A stretch of 64,000 bases of DNA, taken from assembly GCA_021792615.1 (NCBI GenBank), contig JAJYUJ010000003.1, forward strand, positions 1-64,000, given 5' to 3'. The first letter of the stretch is position 1; the number at the start of each line of letters is the position of its first letter. This DNA comes from a bacterium (GTDB lineage: Bacteria; JAMCPX01). Below are positions 55,363-64,000 of this stretch, piece after piece. The notes beneath the pieces were generated by a model that saw only the letters and a program-made list of their open reading frames with translations, made no database searches and was not told where the DNA came from. The position numbers and the translations under genes were made by a program.

Positions 55363-55365
55363 TAA

Positions 55366-55599
55366 ATGGTTGAAACACAAACGGTAGAAAAAAAACCACA
55401 ACAAAAGCATAAAATAAAAATTATAGGAGAACGCTGTAAAGGCTGTGAAATATGTGTTGTTTACTGTCCGGAAGACGTTCTTGCTATGAAAGATCTCGTA
55501 GTAGCGGTTTCTAATCTGGACAAATGTACGGGGTGTATGAGATGCGAACTTTTCTGTCCTGATTTTGCAATATATGTAGATCTGCCGGAAAAATCTTAA
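55366..55599 (+). CDS. korD: 2-oxoglutarate:ferredoxin oxidoreductase, delta (ferredoxin) subunit
   Basis: Small ferredoxin-like subunit, 77 aa, with two [4Fe-4S] motifs: CKGCEICVVYCPE and CTGCMRCELFCPD. An N-terminal Lys/Gln-rich lead-in precedes them. Begins four bases after sucD and 36 bases before korA, so it belongs to the Kor complex that links 2-oxoglutarate to succinyl-CoA. It passes electrons between the TPP centre and soluble ferredoxin. Confidence 0.92.
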   Translation: MVETQTVEKKPQQKHKIKIIGERCKGCEICVVYCPEDVLAMKDLVVAVSNLDKCTGCMRCELFCPDFAIYVDLPEKS

Positions 55600-55634
55600 T
55601 CGAAAATCTTGTTAAAAAACCTTGAGGAGGAACA

Positions 55635-56786
55635 ATGGAGAAAAAGGCATTGCTTATATCAGGAAATGAAGCTTGCGTCGAAGGCGCGTTATATGCAGGA
55701 ATCCAGTTCTACGCAGGTTATCCGATAACACCTTCATCAGAAATACCGGAAGGACTTGCAAGAAAGTTGCCGAAGTATGGCGGCGTTATGATACAAATGG
55801 AAGACGAGATTGCGGCAATGGCTGCAATTATCGGTGCTTCACTGGCAGGTAAAAAATCCATGACAGCGACCAGCGGACCTGGCTTTTCTTTAAAGCAGGA
55901 GAACATTGGTTTTGCTTCTTTTAATGAGATTCCCTGTGTTATCGTGAACGTTATGAGAGGAGGTCCGAGTACCGGTGCGCCGACAGGACCGTCTCAGGGA
56001 GATGTTATGCAGGCGAGGTGGGGTACTCACGGAGATCATCCGATAGTTGCCCTTGCACCAAATTCGATACCCGAGATCTTTACGGAGACAGTACGGGCAT
56101 TCAATATCTCGGAGAAGTTTAGAATACCGGTCATCCTATTGCTGGACGAGATCATAGCCCATATGAGAGAAAGAATTATTTTCCCGGAAAAAGGTGAGCT
56201 CGAAGTTGTAGACAGGCTCAAGCCGACTGTTCCTCCGGATCAGTACAAACCATTCGATGTTACAAATTCACCTTTGCCGATGGTACCTCCCATGGCTGCT
56301 TACGGAACGGGATACAGGTTTCATGTCACCGGCTTGAACCACAGGATCGATGGATTTCCGACCAATAACGGCGAGCTGATAGAAAAGGAATTGCACCGCA
56401 TTATGGACAAAGTTGAGCTTTACAAAAAAGACATGTTCAAGACCGAAGCATACATGCTCGATGATGCAGAGATCGGCATTGTAGCGTACGGCTCATCAGC
56501 GAGGGCTGCCAAGTACGCCGTAAATGAGCTTCGCAAGCAGGGTGTAAAAGCCGGTATGCTCAGGTATATTACGATATGGCCGTTTGAAGATAATGCCGTC
56601 GAGAAGCTTGCGCAGAAGGTCAAGTTTATCGTTGTTCCCGAGCTTAATTTCGGACAACTTATCCTTGAGGTAGAGCGGGCTGCAAAGGGGAAGACAAAGG
56701 TATACGGTGTAAACAGGGTGAATATCGAGATTATACATCCGCATGAAATAATAGAAAAGATAAAGGAGCTGCTCCATGGCATTTGA
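55635..56786 (+). CDS. korA: 2-oxoglutarate:ferredoxin oxidoreductase, alpha subunit
   Basis: Alpha subunit, 383 aa. The pyruvate/2-oxoacid ferredoxin oxidoreductase N-domain is clear (LLISGNEACVEGALYAGIQFYAGYPITPSSEI; TATSGPGFSLKQENIGFA; MRGGPSTGAPTGPSQGD). The Kor assignment, rather than Vor or Por, follows from the small KorD neighbour and position beside sucCD. Ends overlapping the start of korB by 11 bases. Confidence 0.93.
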   Translation: MEKKALLISGNEACVEGALYAGIQFYAGYPITPSSEIPEGLARKLPKYGGVMIQMEDEIAAMAAIIGASLAGKKSMTATSGPGFSLKQENIGFASFNEIPCVIVNVMRGGPSTGAPTGPSQGDVMQARWGTHGDHPIVALAPNSIPEIFTETVRAFNISEKFRIPVILLLDEIIAHMRERIIFPEKGELEVVDRLKPTVPPDQYKPFDVTNSPLPMVPPMAAYGTGYRFHVTGLNHRIDGFPTNNGELIEKELHRIMDKVELYKKDMFKTEAYMLDDAEIGIVAYGSSARAAKYAVNELRKQGVKAGMLRYITIWPFEDNAVEKLAQKVKFIVVPELNFGQLILEVERAAKGKTKVYGVNRVNIEIIHPHEIIEKIKELLHGI

Positions 56787-57594
56787 ATATGAAAAATATA
56801 TAAGAAAAGGCACACTTCCGCATATATGGTGTCCGGGATGCGGTCATGGTATCGTTATGAAATCGCTTCTCAGGGCGATCGACGGTCTGAAGCTTGACAA
56901 GAACGACATCGCCGTAGTTTCCGGTATTGGCTGTGCTTCACGGCTGCCCGGCTACCTCGATATGAATACGCTCCATACAACACATGGACGCGCACTCGCC
57001 TTTGCAACAGGTATCAGGCTTACAAATCCAAAATTAAAGGTTATTGTCGTGAGCGGTGATGGTGATGCAACGGCAATCGGCGGAAACCATTTTATCCATG
57101 CTGCGAGACGCAATATCGAGATAACACTGCTTGTGTTCAACAATTCGATCTACGGTATGACCGGCGGACAGGTGGCCCCGACAACCCCGCTCGGAGCTAT
57201 TGCTACGACAATGCCGTACGGTAATATAGACCCGCCCTTCGACGTCGTTAAACTTGCAGAGGGTGCGGGCGCGACGTTTGTGGCGAGGACAACCTCGTAC
57301 CATACTGCACAAACGGAACAGTTGATCAAACAAGCTATCATGCATAAGGGGTTCTCTGTTATTGACATTATCGATGCATGCCCTGTTCAATTCGGCAGGA
57401 GGAATAAGCCAAAAGAAGCTCCTGATATGATGCAGTTGCAGAAGGACAATGCAATCCCGTTACAACTTGCCCAGAAAAAGAAACCGGAGGAACTTACCGG
57501 TAAGATTATAACGGGTATTTTTGTAAAGAAGGACTTACCCTCGTATACAGACACCTATTACAATACGATAATACCCAAGGCTCAGGCTAAATAA
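56776..57594 (+). CDS. korB: 2-oxoglutarate:ferredoxin oxidoreductase, beta subunit
   Basis: TPP-binding subunit, 272 aa. IWCPGCGHGIV holds cluster cysteines near residue 20. The TPP motif is VVSGDGDATAIGGNHFIHAARRN followed by LLVFNNSIYGMTGGQ. TPLGAIATTMPYGNIDPPFDV matches 2-oxoacid oxidoreductases. The reaction is reversible, so the enzyme could run in the oxidative or the reductive TCA direction. Confidence 0.93.
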   Translation: MAFEYEKYIRKGTLPHIWCPGCGHGIVMKSLLRAIDGLKLDKNDIAVVSGIGCASRLPGYLDMNTLHTTHGRALAFATGIRLTNPKLKVIVVSGDGDATAIGGNHFIHAARRNIEITLLVFNNSIYGMTGGQVAPTTPLGAIATTMPYGNIDPPFDVVKLAEGAGATFVARTTSYHTAQTEQLIKQAIMHKGFSVIDIIDACPVQFGRRNKPKEAPDMMQLQKDNAIPLQLAQKKKPEELTGKIITGIFVKKDLPSYTDTYYNTIIPKAQAK

Positions 57595-57614
57595 AGAGGA
57601 TACAGGAGTAACCA

Positions 57615-58166
57615 ATGAGTAAAAATACAGAGATTAGATTAAGCGGTGAAGGCGGTCAGGGGCTTATTCTCGCAGGGGTTATACTCGCATCGGCGGCTCT
57701 GCTGGAAGGAAAGAATGCTGCCCAGTCGCAGTACTACGGCCCGGAATCAAGGGGCGGCATCAGCAAGTCCGAGGTCGTTATCAGTGACGGGGATATCATC
57801 TATCCCGAGGTTGCCGACCCGGATCTCGTGCTTGTGTTATCGGATGTGGCGAGTGTGCCCTATACAAAAGACATCAGACGCGATGATACAATGGTAATAT
57901 TCGATTCCAATACCGTGACAAAAGTTCCCGAGCTGAAGCACGGCAAAATATACAAACTCCCTTTTACCATGACAGCTCACGACAAACTCGGCAAACCATT
58001 TATCGCAAATATCATAGCCCTGGGAGCAATCGTTGCCTTGACCGATGTTGTCAGTAAGGAATCTATAGAAAAGGCAGTGCTTGCGAGGGTCCCGAAGGGT
58101 ACCGAAGAATTGAACAAAACCGCATTATTAGAGGGCTTCGAGCTCGCTAAAACAATTAAAAAATAG
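57615..58166 (+). CDS. korC: 2-oxoglutarate:ferredoxin oxidoreductase, gamma subunit
   Basis: Gamma subunit, 183 aa. LSGEGGQGLILAGVILASAALLEG and AAQSQYYGPESRGGISKSEVVIS are the hallmark of the family. Completes a four-subunit Kor complex in the order D-A-B-C. Last of the TCA genes on this strand; the next gene follows after 13 bases and probably shares its transcript. Confidence 0.93.
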   Translation: MSKNTEIRLSGEGGQGLILAGVILASAALLEGKNAAQSQYYGPESRGGISKSEVVISDGDIIYPEVADPDLVLVLSDVASVPYTKDIRRDDTMVIFDSNTVTKVPELKHGKIYKLPFTMTAHDKLGKPFIANIIALGAIVALTDVVSKESIEKAVLARVPKGTEELNKTALLEGFELAKTIKK

Positions 58167-58179
58167 AAAGGATGAATCT

Positions 58180-59313
58180 ATGAAAAAATATTTATTAACA
58201 CCGGGTCCGACAGAACTGCCGTCGAGAGTATTGCTTGCAATGGCGCACCCCATAATCCATCATAGGGCGCCCGAGTTCTTACCTGTGCTGGAACAGGCAC
58301 GGGAAGGTTTAAAATGGCTCTTCAAGACCAAAAATGAGGTGCTGATACTTGCAGCATCCGGCACCGGAGCAATGGAGGGCGCTGTCACCAACTTTTTATC
58401 AAAAGGGGACAAGGCAATCACCGTCAACGGCGGGAAATTCGGTGAACGGTGGGGACAGATTTGCAAGGCTTACGGCGTTGAGGCGAATGTTATTAATGTC
58501 GAATGGGGACAGGCTGTTGATCCTCAAAAGATTAAAGAGGAGCTCCAAAAACACCCGGATACAAAAGCTGTTTATTTCCAGGCAACGGAAACATCTACGG
58601 GCGTTGTACACCCTGTCAAAGAAATTACAAAGATCGTACACGACAACAGCAATGCACTCGTGGTCGTTGATGGTATTACCGGCGTTGGTGTCTTCGATCT
58701 TCCCATGGACGATTGGGGGATTGACATACTTCTCACGGGTTCCCAAAAGGCGCTCATGCTGCCCCCGGGACTTGCTTTTATCGGTATCAGTGACAGGGCA
58801 TGGAAGATGAACGAAACATCGACATTACCGAGGTTTTATTTCAATTTCAGCAAAGAATTGAAGAACATCGTCAAGAACCAGACAGCATATACACCCGCAA
58901 TATCCCTCATCGTAGGGCTCGGCGAGTCATTGCGAATGATGAAAGAGGAAGGCCTTGACAATGTCTACAAGCGTCATTCCCTGCTTGCAGAGGCAACGAG
59001 AAAAGGGGTACAGGCCATGGGACTGAAACTTTATGCGGCGAAGTCGCCATCGAACTCCCTGACGGCAGCCATTGCACCGGAAGGTTTAGACTCGGGTAAG
59101 ATAATCAGCGCACTTGAAAAGGATTTTGGCATAAGGATCGCCAATGGTCAGGATCAGGCAAAGGGCAAGATATTCAGGGTTGCACATATGGGATATTATG
59201 ATAAGTCGGACATACTCTTTGCACTCGCCTCATTGGAGATTGTGCTGAACAAGCTTGGTTATAAAGTTGAATCCGGTAGTGGTGTGGGTGCTGCGGAAAA
59301 GGTGTTCATCTGA
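58180..59313 (+). CDS. Class V PLP-dependent aminotransferase (alanine-glyoxylate/serine-pyruvate type)
   Basis: 377 aa aminotransferase. LLTPGPTELPSRVLLAMAHPIIHHRAPEF is the family N-terminus, VVVDGITGVG supplies the PLP-binding Asp, and the Schiff-base Lys is in LLTGSQKALMLPPG. Standing directly before serA, it likely transaminates phosphohydroxypyruvate in place of a normal SerC, a substitution known in some anaerobes and archaea. Alanine-glyoxylate activity is the alternative. Confidence 0.85.
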   Translation: MKKYLLTPGPTELPSRVLLAMAHPIIHHRAPEFLPVLEQAREGLKWLFKTKNEVLILAASGTGAMEGAVTNFLSKGDKAITVNGGKFGERWGQICKAYGVEANVINVEWGQAVDPQKIKEELQKHPDTKAVYFQATETSTGVVHPVKEITKIVHDNSNALVVVDGITGVGVFDLPMDDWGIDILLTGSQKALMLPPGLAFIGISDRAWKMNETSTLPRFYFNFSKELKNIVKNQTAYTPAISLIVGLGESLRMMKEEGLDNVYKRHSLLAEATRKGVQAMGLKLYAAKSPSNSLTAAIAPEGLDSGKIISALEKDFGIRIANGQDQAKGKIFRVAHMGYYDKSDILFALASLEIVLNKLGYKVESGSGVGAAEKVFI

Positions 59314-59402
59314 TAAAAAGACTCAATATTCAATAGAGATAAAGGTTGAAGTAAAGAAAAACAAAATTCAAAATAAACGTCAATATTTAAAAGGGGCAGA
59401 AC

Positions 59403-60983
59403 ATGGTTAAGGTACTTATTGCGGATGGAATTGCAGATGAAGGGTTAAAGATTCTTACATCTTCGAATATACAGGTTGATGTAAGAAAAAAAACATCTGC
59501 AGAGGAGCTGGCATCGATTATTCCCGACTATGAAGGGTTGGTTGTACGGAGCGCAAGCAAGGTTACGAAAGATATCATAGCAAAGGCGGTTAAGTTAAAG
59601 ATCGTCGGCAGGGCAGGCATCGGTGTTGATAATGTTGATGTTTCAGCTGCGACAAAACGTGGTATCGTGGTTATGAACACCCCCGGAGGAAACAGTGTTA
59701 CCACTGCAGAGCACACACTTTCCATGATCATGGCCATGGCAAGGCGCATACCGCAGGCAACTGCTTCTTTAAAAGCTGATAAATGGGAAAAAAGCAAGTT
59801 TGAAGGTGTTGAACTTTACAATAAGGTGCTTGGTATTATAGGTTTTGGGAACATAGGCGGTATACTTGCCGACAGGGCGCTGGGATTAAAGATGCAGGTC
59901 TTTGTTTATGACCCGTTTATTTCCGAAGAAAAAGCTATCAATCTCGGCGTAAAAAAGGTTTCTCTCGAGGAAATTTATGCAAACGCCGATATCATCAGCG
60001 TACATACGCCAAAAACCAAAGAAACAGCCGGTATGATAAATAAAGCGGCAATCGAGAAAATGAAAAAGGGTGTCATGGTTGTGAACTGTGCCCGCGGAGG
60101 CATAATTAATGAGGCGGATCTTCTGGAAGCCTTGCAGTCCGGCAAGGTAGCTTCGGCTGCCCTTGATGTTTTTGAAGTTGAGCCTCCGGTCGGCAATCCA
60201 TTGTTAAAACTGGACAATGTCATAGCAACCCCTCACCTCGGTGCTTCTACGCATGAGGCACAGGTTAACGTATCTGTTGATGTTGCAAAACAGTTTGTGG
60301 ATTACTTTACAAGGGGGGCAATTAAAAATGCCGTGAACTTCCCTTCCATTAGCGGCGAAATGTATGCATTTCTTGAGCCCTATATAAGGCTTACGGAAAA
60401 ACTCGGCAAGTTCCTCGGACAGCTCCATAAAGATCATGTGGAAGAAATAACCATAGAATACGGCGGTGAAATAACGGATCTCAACACGCAACCCCTGACC
60501 CTTGCCTGTGTAAAAGGATTCTTACAGCACATATATGGAGACGACGTTAATTACATAAATGCAAGCGTTATCGCAAAAGAGAACGGTATAAACATCGTTG
60601 AATCCAAAACAGGCCAGAGTATCGATTTTACCAACCTTATAACCGTCAAGGTCAAGGCAAAGGACGGTATGAGCAAGATATCCGGAGCTGTTTTTGGTAA
60701 AAAACACATACGGCTGACCATGATCGATAATTTTTATATAGAAGCTATTCCCGAAGGCCATATCCTTGTTTTAAGAAATATAGACAAGCCCGGTGTCATA
60801 GGAAGGCTTGGGACATACCTCGGTACGCATAGTATAAATATAGCAAGGATGGAGCTTGGCAGAGAATCGGTTGGAAGCGAAGCCATTGCATTGTTAAATA
60901 TTGACGATGAACCTTCAGAAGAAGTGATGCAGGGACTGAGAAAGCTCGAAAATATTATCTCTGCGGAGAAGGTTAACCTTTAG
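59403..60983 (+). CDS. serA: D-3-phosphoglycerate dehydrogenase
   Basis: First committed enzyme of serine synthesis; 526 aa, the long type with extra regulatory domains. The catalytic part has GRAGIGVDNVDVSAATKRGI, the NAD-binding LGIIGFGNIGGILADRALG and the active-site HLGASTHEAQ. The intervening ASB-like domain and a C-terminal ACT domain (GHILVLRNIDKPGVIGRLGTYL) suggest serine feedback. Stop and next start are adjacent (no gap) to hisZ. Confidence 0.96.
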   Translation: MVKVLIADGIADEGLKILTSSNIQVDVRKKTSAEELASIIPDYEGLVVRSASKVTKDIIAKAVKLKIVGRAGIGVDNVDVSAATKRGIVVMNTPGGNSVTTAEHTLSMIMAMARRIPQATASLKADKWEKSKFEGVELYNKVLGIIGFGNIGGILADRALGLKMQVFVYDPFISEEKAINLGVKKVSLEEIYANADIISVHTPKTKETAGMINKAAIEKMKKGVMVVNCARGGIINEADLLEALQSGKVASAALDVFEVEPPVGNPLLKLDNVIATPHLGASTHEAQVNVSVDVAKQFVDYFTRGAIKNAVNFPSISGEMYAFLEPYIRLTEKLGKFLGQLHKDHVEEITIEYGGEITDLNTQPLTLACVKGFLQHIYGDDVNYINASVIAKENGINIVESKTGQSIDFTNLITVKVKAKDGMSKISGAVFGKKHIRLTMIDNFYIEAIPEGHILVLRNIDKPGVIGRLGTYLGTHSINIARMELGRESVGSEAIALLNIDDEPSEEVMQGLRKLENIISAEKVNL

Positions 60984-61973
60984 ATGCCAGAGCGGCAGCT
61001 TATTAACAAGCATGCGTTGAACCGTCATGAGATCCCATTTGGTGTAAAAGACTACCTGCCTCCGGATTCCTATAAAATTAAAGAGATCGAGGACATTGTT
61101 TTAGAAACATTCAAACAGTGGGGATACAGCTATGTAATAACGCCATTGCTTGAGTATCTTCCCGTTTACAATAACGGAGACAGCGGCTTTGATGACGATG
61201 AGCTTGTGAAAGTGATAGAAAGAGAAACGGGGAAAACAATGGTCCTCAGAGCTGATTTTACCCCGCAACTGGCTCGGATAGCAAGTTCGAAGATACGCAG
61301 TAAGAAGGCTTTAAAGTTGTCGTACAGCGGCATCGTCGTGAAACACTATAAGGATAAAGGTAAAAAAGAGATCTATCAGGCCGGTATAGAGCTCATGAAT
61401 TCAGCAGGGATAGAAGCCGATGCGGAAATAATCAAGATAGCAGTGCAAATCCTAAAAAAATTGGGCATCCACGACTTTGTGATTTCTTTAAGCCATGCCG
61501 GGTTCATCAATACCGTGCTTGCAAACCTTGCTCTCAAGGATAACACACGCACTATCATCGATTCCCTTATACAAAAGGATTATTCTTCAATTGATGATGT
61601 AAGAGGATTATCAAAAGAACAACGAAAAATACTTAAATTGTTGTTTGAACTCTATGGTAATCCCGATGATGTCTTATTAAAGGCAAGAAACACCTTTAAA
61701 GACAGGAAATATGTTTTCTTTATAAATGAGTTAAGGCATATTACGAGAATTGTCGAAGAATTTGATGCAAACAACAAATTTATCCTTGATCTGCGCGAGA
61801 TGCACAGTGTGGATTATCACACCGGCGCTGTTTTTCAAATATTTATACCTGGATATGGAGAAGAAATTGTAAACGGCGGAAGGTATGATGGGTTTTTAAA
61901 AAAATATGGTTACGATGTTCCTGCTACCGGGTTTGGCATTAATCTGTCGGCCCTGTTAAATAGAATACCGTAA
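60984..61973 (+). CDS. hisZ: ATP phosphoribosyltransferase regulatory subunit (HisZ-like)
   Basis: Histidyl-tRNA synthetase-like protein without the anticodon-binding domain, 329 aa. Features: RHEIPFGVKDYLPPDSYKI, VITPLLEYL, LRADFTPQLARIA and LRADFTP-type class II core, and GGRYDGFLKKYG at the end. HisZ activates the short form of HisG. No hisG is present here, and the length is at the low end for the family. A paralogous role is therefore possible. Directly abuts serA and precedes purA. Confidence 0.82.
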   Translation: MPERQLINKHALNRHEIPFGVKDYLPPDSYKIKEIEDIVLETFKQWGYSYVITPLLEYLPVYNNGDSGFDDDELVKVIERETGKTMVLRADFTPQLARIASSKIRSKKALKLSYSGIVVKHYKDKGKKEIYQAGIELMNSAGIEADAEIIKIAVQILKKLGIHDFVISLSHAGFINTVLANLALKDNTRTIIDSLIQKDYSSIDDVRGLSKEQRKILKLLFELYGNPDDVLLKARNTFKDRKYVFFINELRHITRIVEEFDANNKFILDLREMHSVDYHTGAVFQIFIPGYGEEIVNGGRYDGFLKKYGYDVPATGFGINLSALLNRIP

Positions 61974-61994
61974 CAGGGAAATAATTTATGATAG

Positions 61995-63302
<1,308 letters not shown>

Positions 63303-63323
63303 CCCAAAAAATGCAGACGCTCT

Positions 63324-64000
63324 ATGTCTGAATTAAGATTTAATTTTGTAACAGGGGACTGGGTTATTATAGCGCCGGAACGCGCGAAAAGGCCGGAAGA
63401 TTTCAAATCGACAAAAAAACAAGAAGAATTGCCTGATTATATAGCAACCTGTCCTCTCTGTGCAGGGAATGAGGATCAAACGCCCCCAGAATCATTCCGG
63501 ATAAAAAAAGACGGCACCTGGTTGGTCAGGGTTGTTCCCAACAAATTCGCTGCAGTGAATCACGAAGAGAGCATAGTCCGGCAGAGTACAGGAGCAAAAA
63601 AATTTATGACAGGCGCAGGCTTGCATGAAGTCATCATAGATACCCCGCTGCACAATACATCTATAGCGAACCTTCCTATCTCAAATGTCGAGGCCATTCT
63701 GACGGCTTACAAAAGAAGGTTCCTTGATTATTATCAGATACCTTACATAGAACATGTGATCATATTTAAAAACCACGGTTTGCGCGCCGGCACTTCACTC
63801 CAGCACCCGCATTCACAGATTGTCGGGACACCGGTCATACCCGGCCGGCTGAAAAGCCGGATAGAAGATGCGTTGAAGTATTACGATGATTTCGGTGAAT
63901 GCCTGTATTGTCTGATCCTCAGGGAAGAACTCGATGAGGGTGTGAGGGTTATTTCTCAAAACGATTCTTTTGCCGCTTTCATACCATACTCGGCTCTATC
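63324..64000 (+). CDS. galT: Galactose-1-phosphate uridylyltransferase (partial, cut by window end)
   Basis: The first 225 codons of a GalT/HIT-superfamily protein normally about 340 aa. The N-terminus MSELRFNFVTGDWVIIAPERAKRP, zinc-type cysteines in CPLCAGNEDQTPPE and the catalytic HPHSQ (in LQHPHSQIVGTP) are clear. Interconverts hexose-1-phosphate and UDP-hexose; related enzymes also act as ADP-glucose phosphorylase or sulfate adenylyltransferase analogues. The reading frame is open to the window end, so it is cut, not broken. Confidence 0.88.
   Translation, partial: MSELRFNFVTGDWVIIAPERAKRPEDFKSTKKQEELPDYIATCPLCAGNEDQTPPESFRIKKDGTWLVRVVPNKFAAVNHEESIVRQSTGAKKFMTGAGLHEVIIDTPLHNTSIANLPISNVEAILTAYKRRFLDYYQIPYIEHVIIFKNHGLRAGTSLQHPHSQIVGTPVIPGRLKSRIEDALKYYDDFGECLYCLILREELDEGVRVISQNDSFAAFIPYSAL

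Noticed and set aside
44081-58166. Evidence for a reductive (carbon-fixing) TCA cycle.
   Set aside because: Kor and fumarase are compatible, but no ATP-citrate lyase or citryl-CoA enzymes are present, so direction cannot be claimed.

Overview
The window reads as a chromosomal segment of a Gram-negative bacterium. It carries Kdo (LPS) biosynthesis genes, an Omp85/TamB outer-membrane assembly locus, a TonB receptor and a MacAB-TolC type pump. The ferredoxin-dependent 2-oxoglutarate oxidoreductase, the octaheme cytochrome c of the hydroxylamine oxidoreductase family, HisZ and the general gene style suggest a Desulfobacterota ('deltaproteobacterial') or related candidate lineage with anaerobic or microaerobic metabolism. 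That placement is inference, because there is no rRNA in the window. No prophage, insertion sequence with a transposase, or CRISPR array is visible.

Layout. 1-1.7 kb: two toxin-antitoxin pairs (RelE/Phd-like and BrnT/BrnA) separated by a palindromic repeat element. 1.8-2.5 kb: a membrane methyltransferase. 2.6-6.8 kb (minus): kdsB-pyrG-kdsA-kdsD. 7.0-7.8 kb: a family 2 glycosyltransferase. 7.9-14.1 kb (minus): an apparent seven-gene operon of ECF sigma factor, zinc-finger anti-sigma factor, Spy/CpxP-like periplasmic protein, TolC, MacA and split MacB. 14.3-20.3 kb: nicotinamidase, B12-type radical SAM protein, triple-PAS hybrid kinase and a MidA-like methyltransferase. 20.3-24.9 kb: the octaheme cytochrome, divergent from a TonB receptor-TonB pair. 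The receptor gene holds a run of ten G. 25-26.5 kb: a YihY-family membrane protein and tRNA-Pro.

26.7-31.9 kb is the least ordinary region. A minus-strand operon of nucleotidyltransferase, HPr-kinase-like P-loop protein, radical SAM protein and beta-barrel protein is separated from a divergent, duplicated Cys-motif protein by a 450-base spacer. That spacer holds a 227-base element with 17-base perfect inverted ends. tRNA-Phe follows, then an acyltransferase/SDR pair, a NarL-type regulator, the small gene yacG, and tamB, an Omp85 gene with an unusually long POTRA region, a SurA-like chaperone and a RimK-like ligase.

44-58.2 kb holds nearly the whole TCA cycle on one strand: aconitase, isocitrate dehydrogenase, malate dehydrogenase, two-subunit fumarase, SdhCDAB, SucCD and KorDABC. 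Only citrate synthase or citrate lyase is missing. It is followed by a serine pathway pair (class V aminotransferase, SerA), HisZ, PurA and a GalT gene cut by the window edge.

Several promoters (brnT, kdsB, the murU-like gene, the NarL regulator) place the predicted transcription start at the ATG with no ribosome-binding site. This suggests that leaderless mRNAs are used regularly in this organism.
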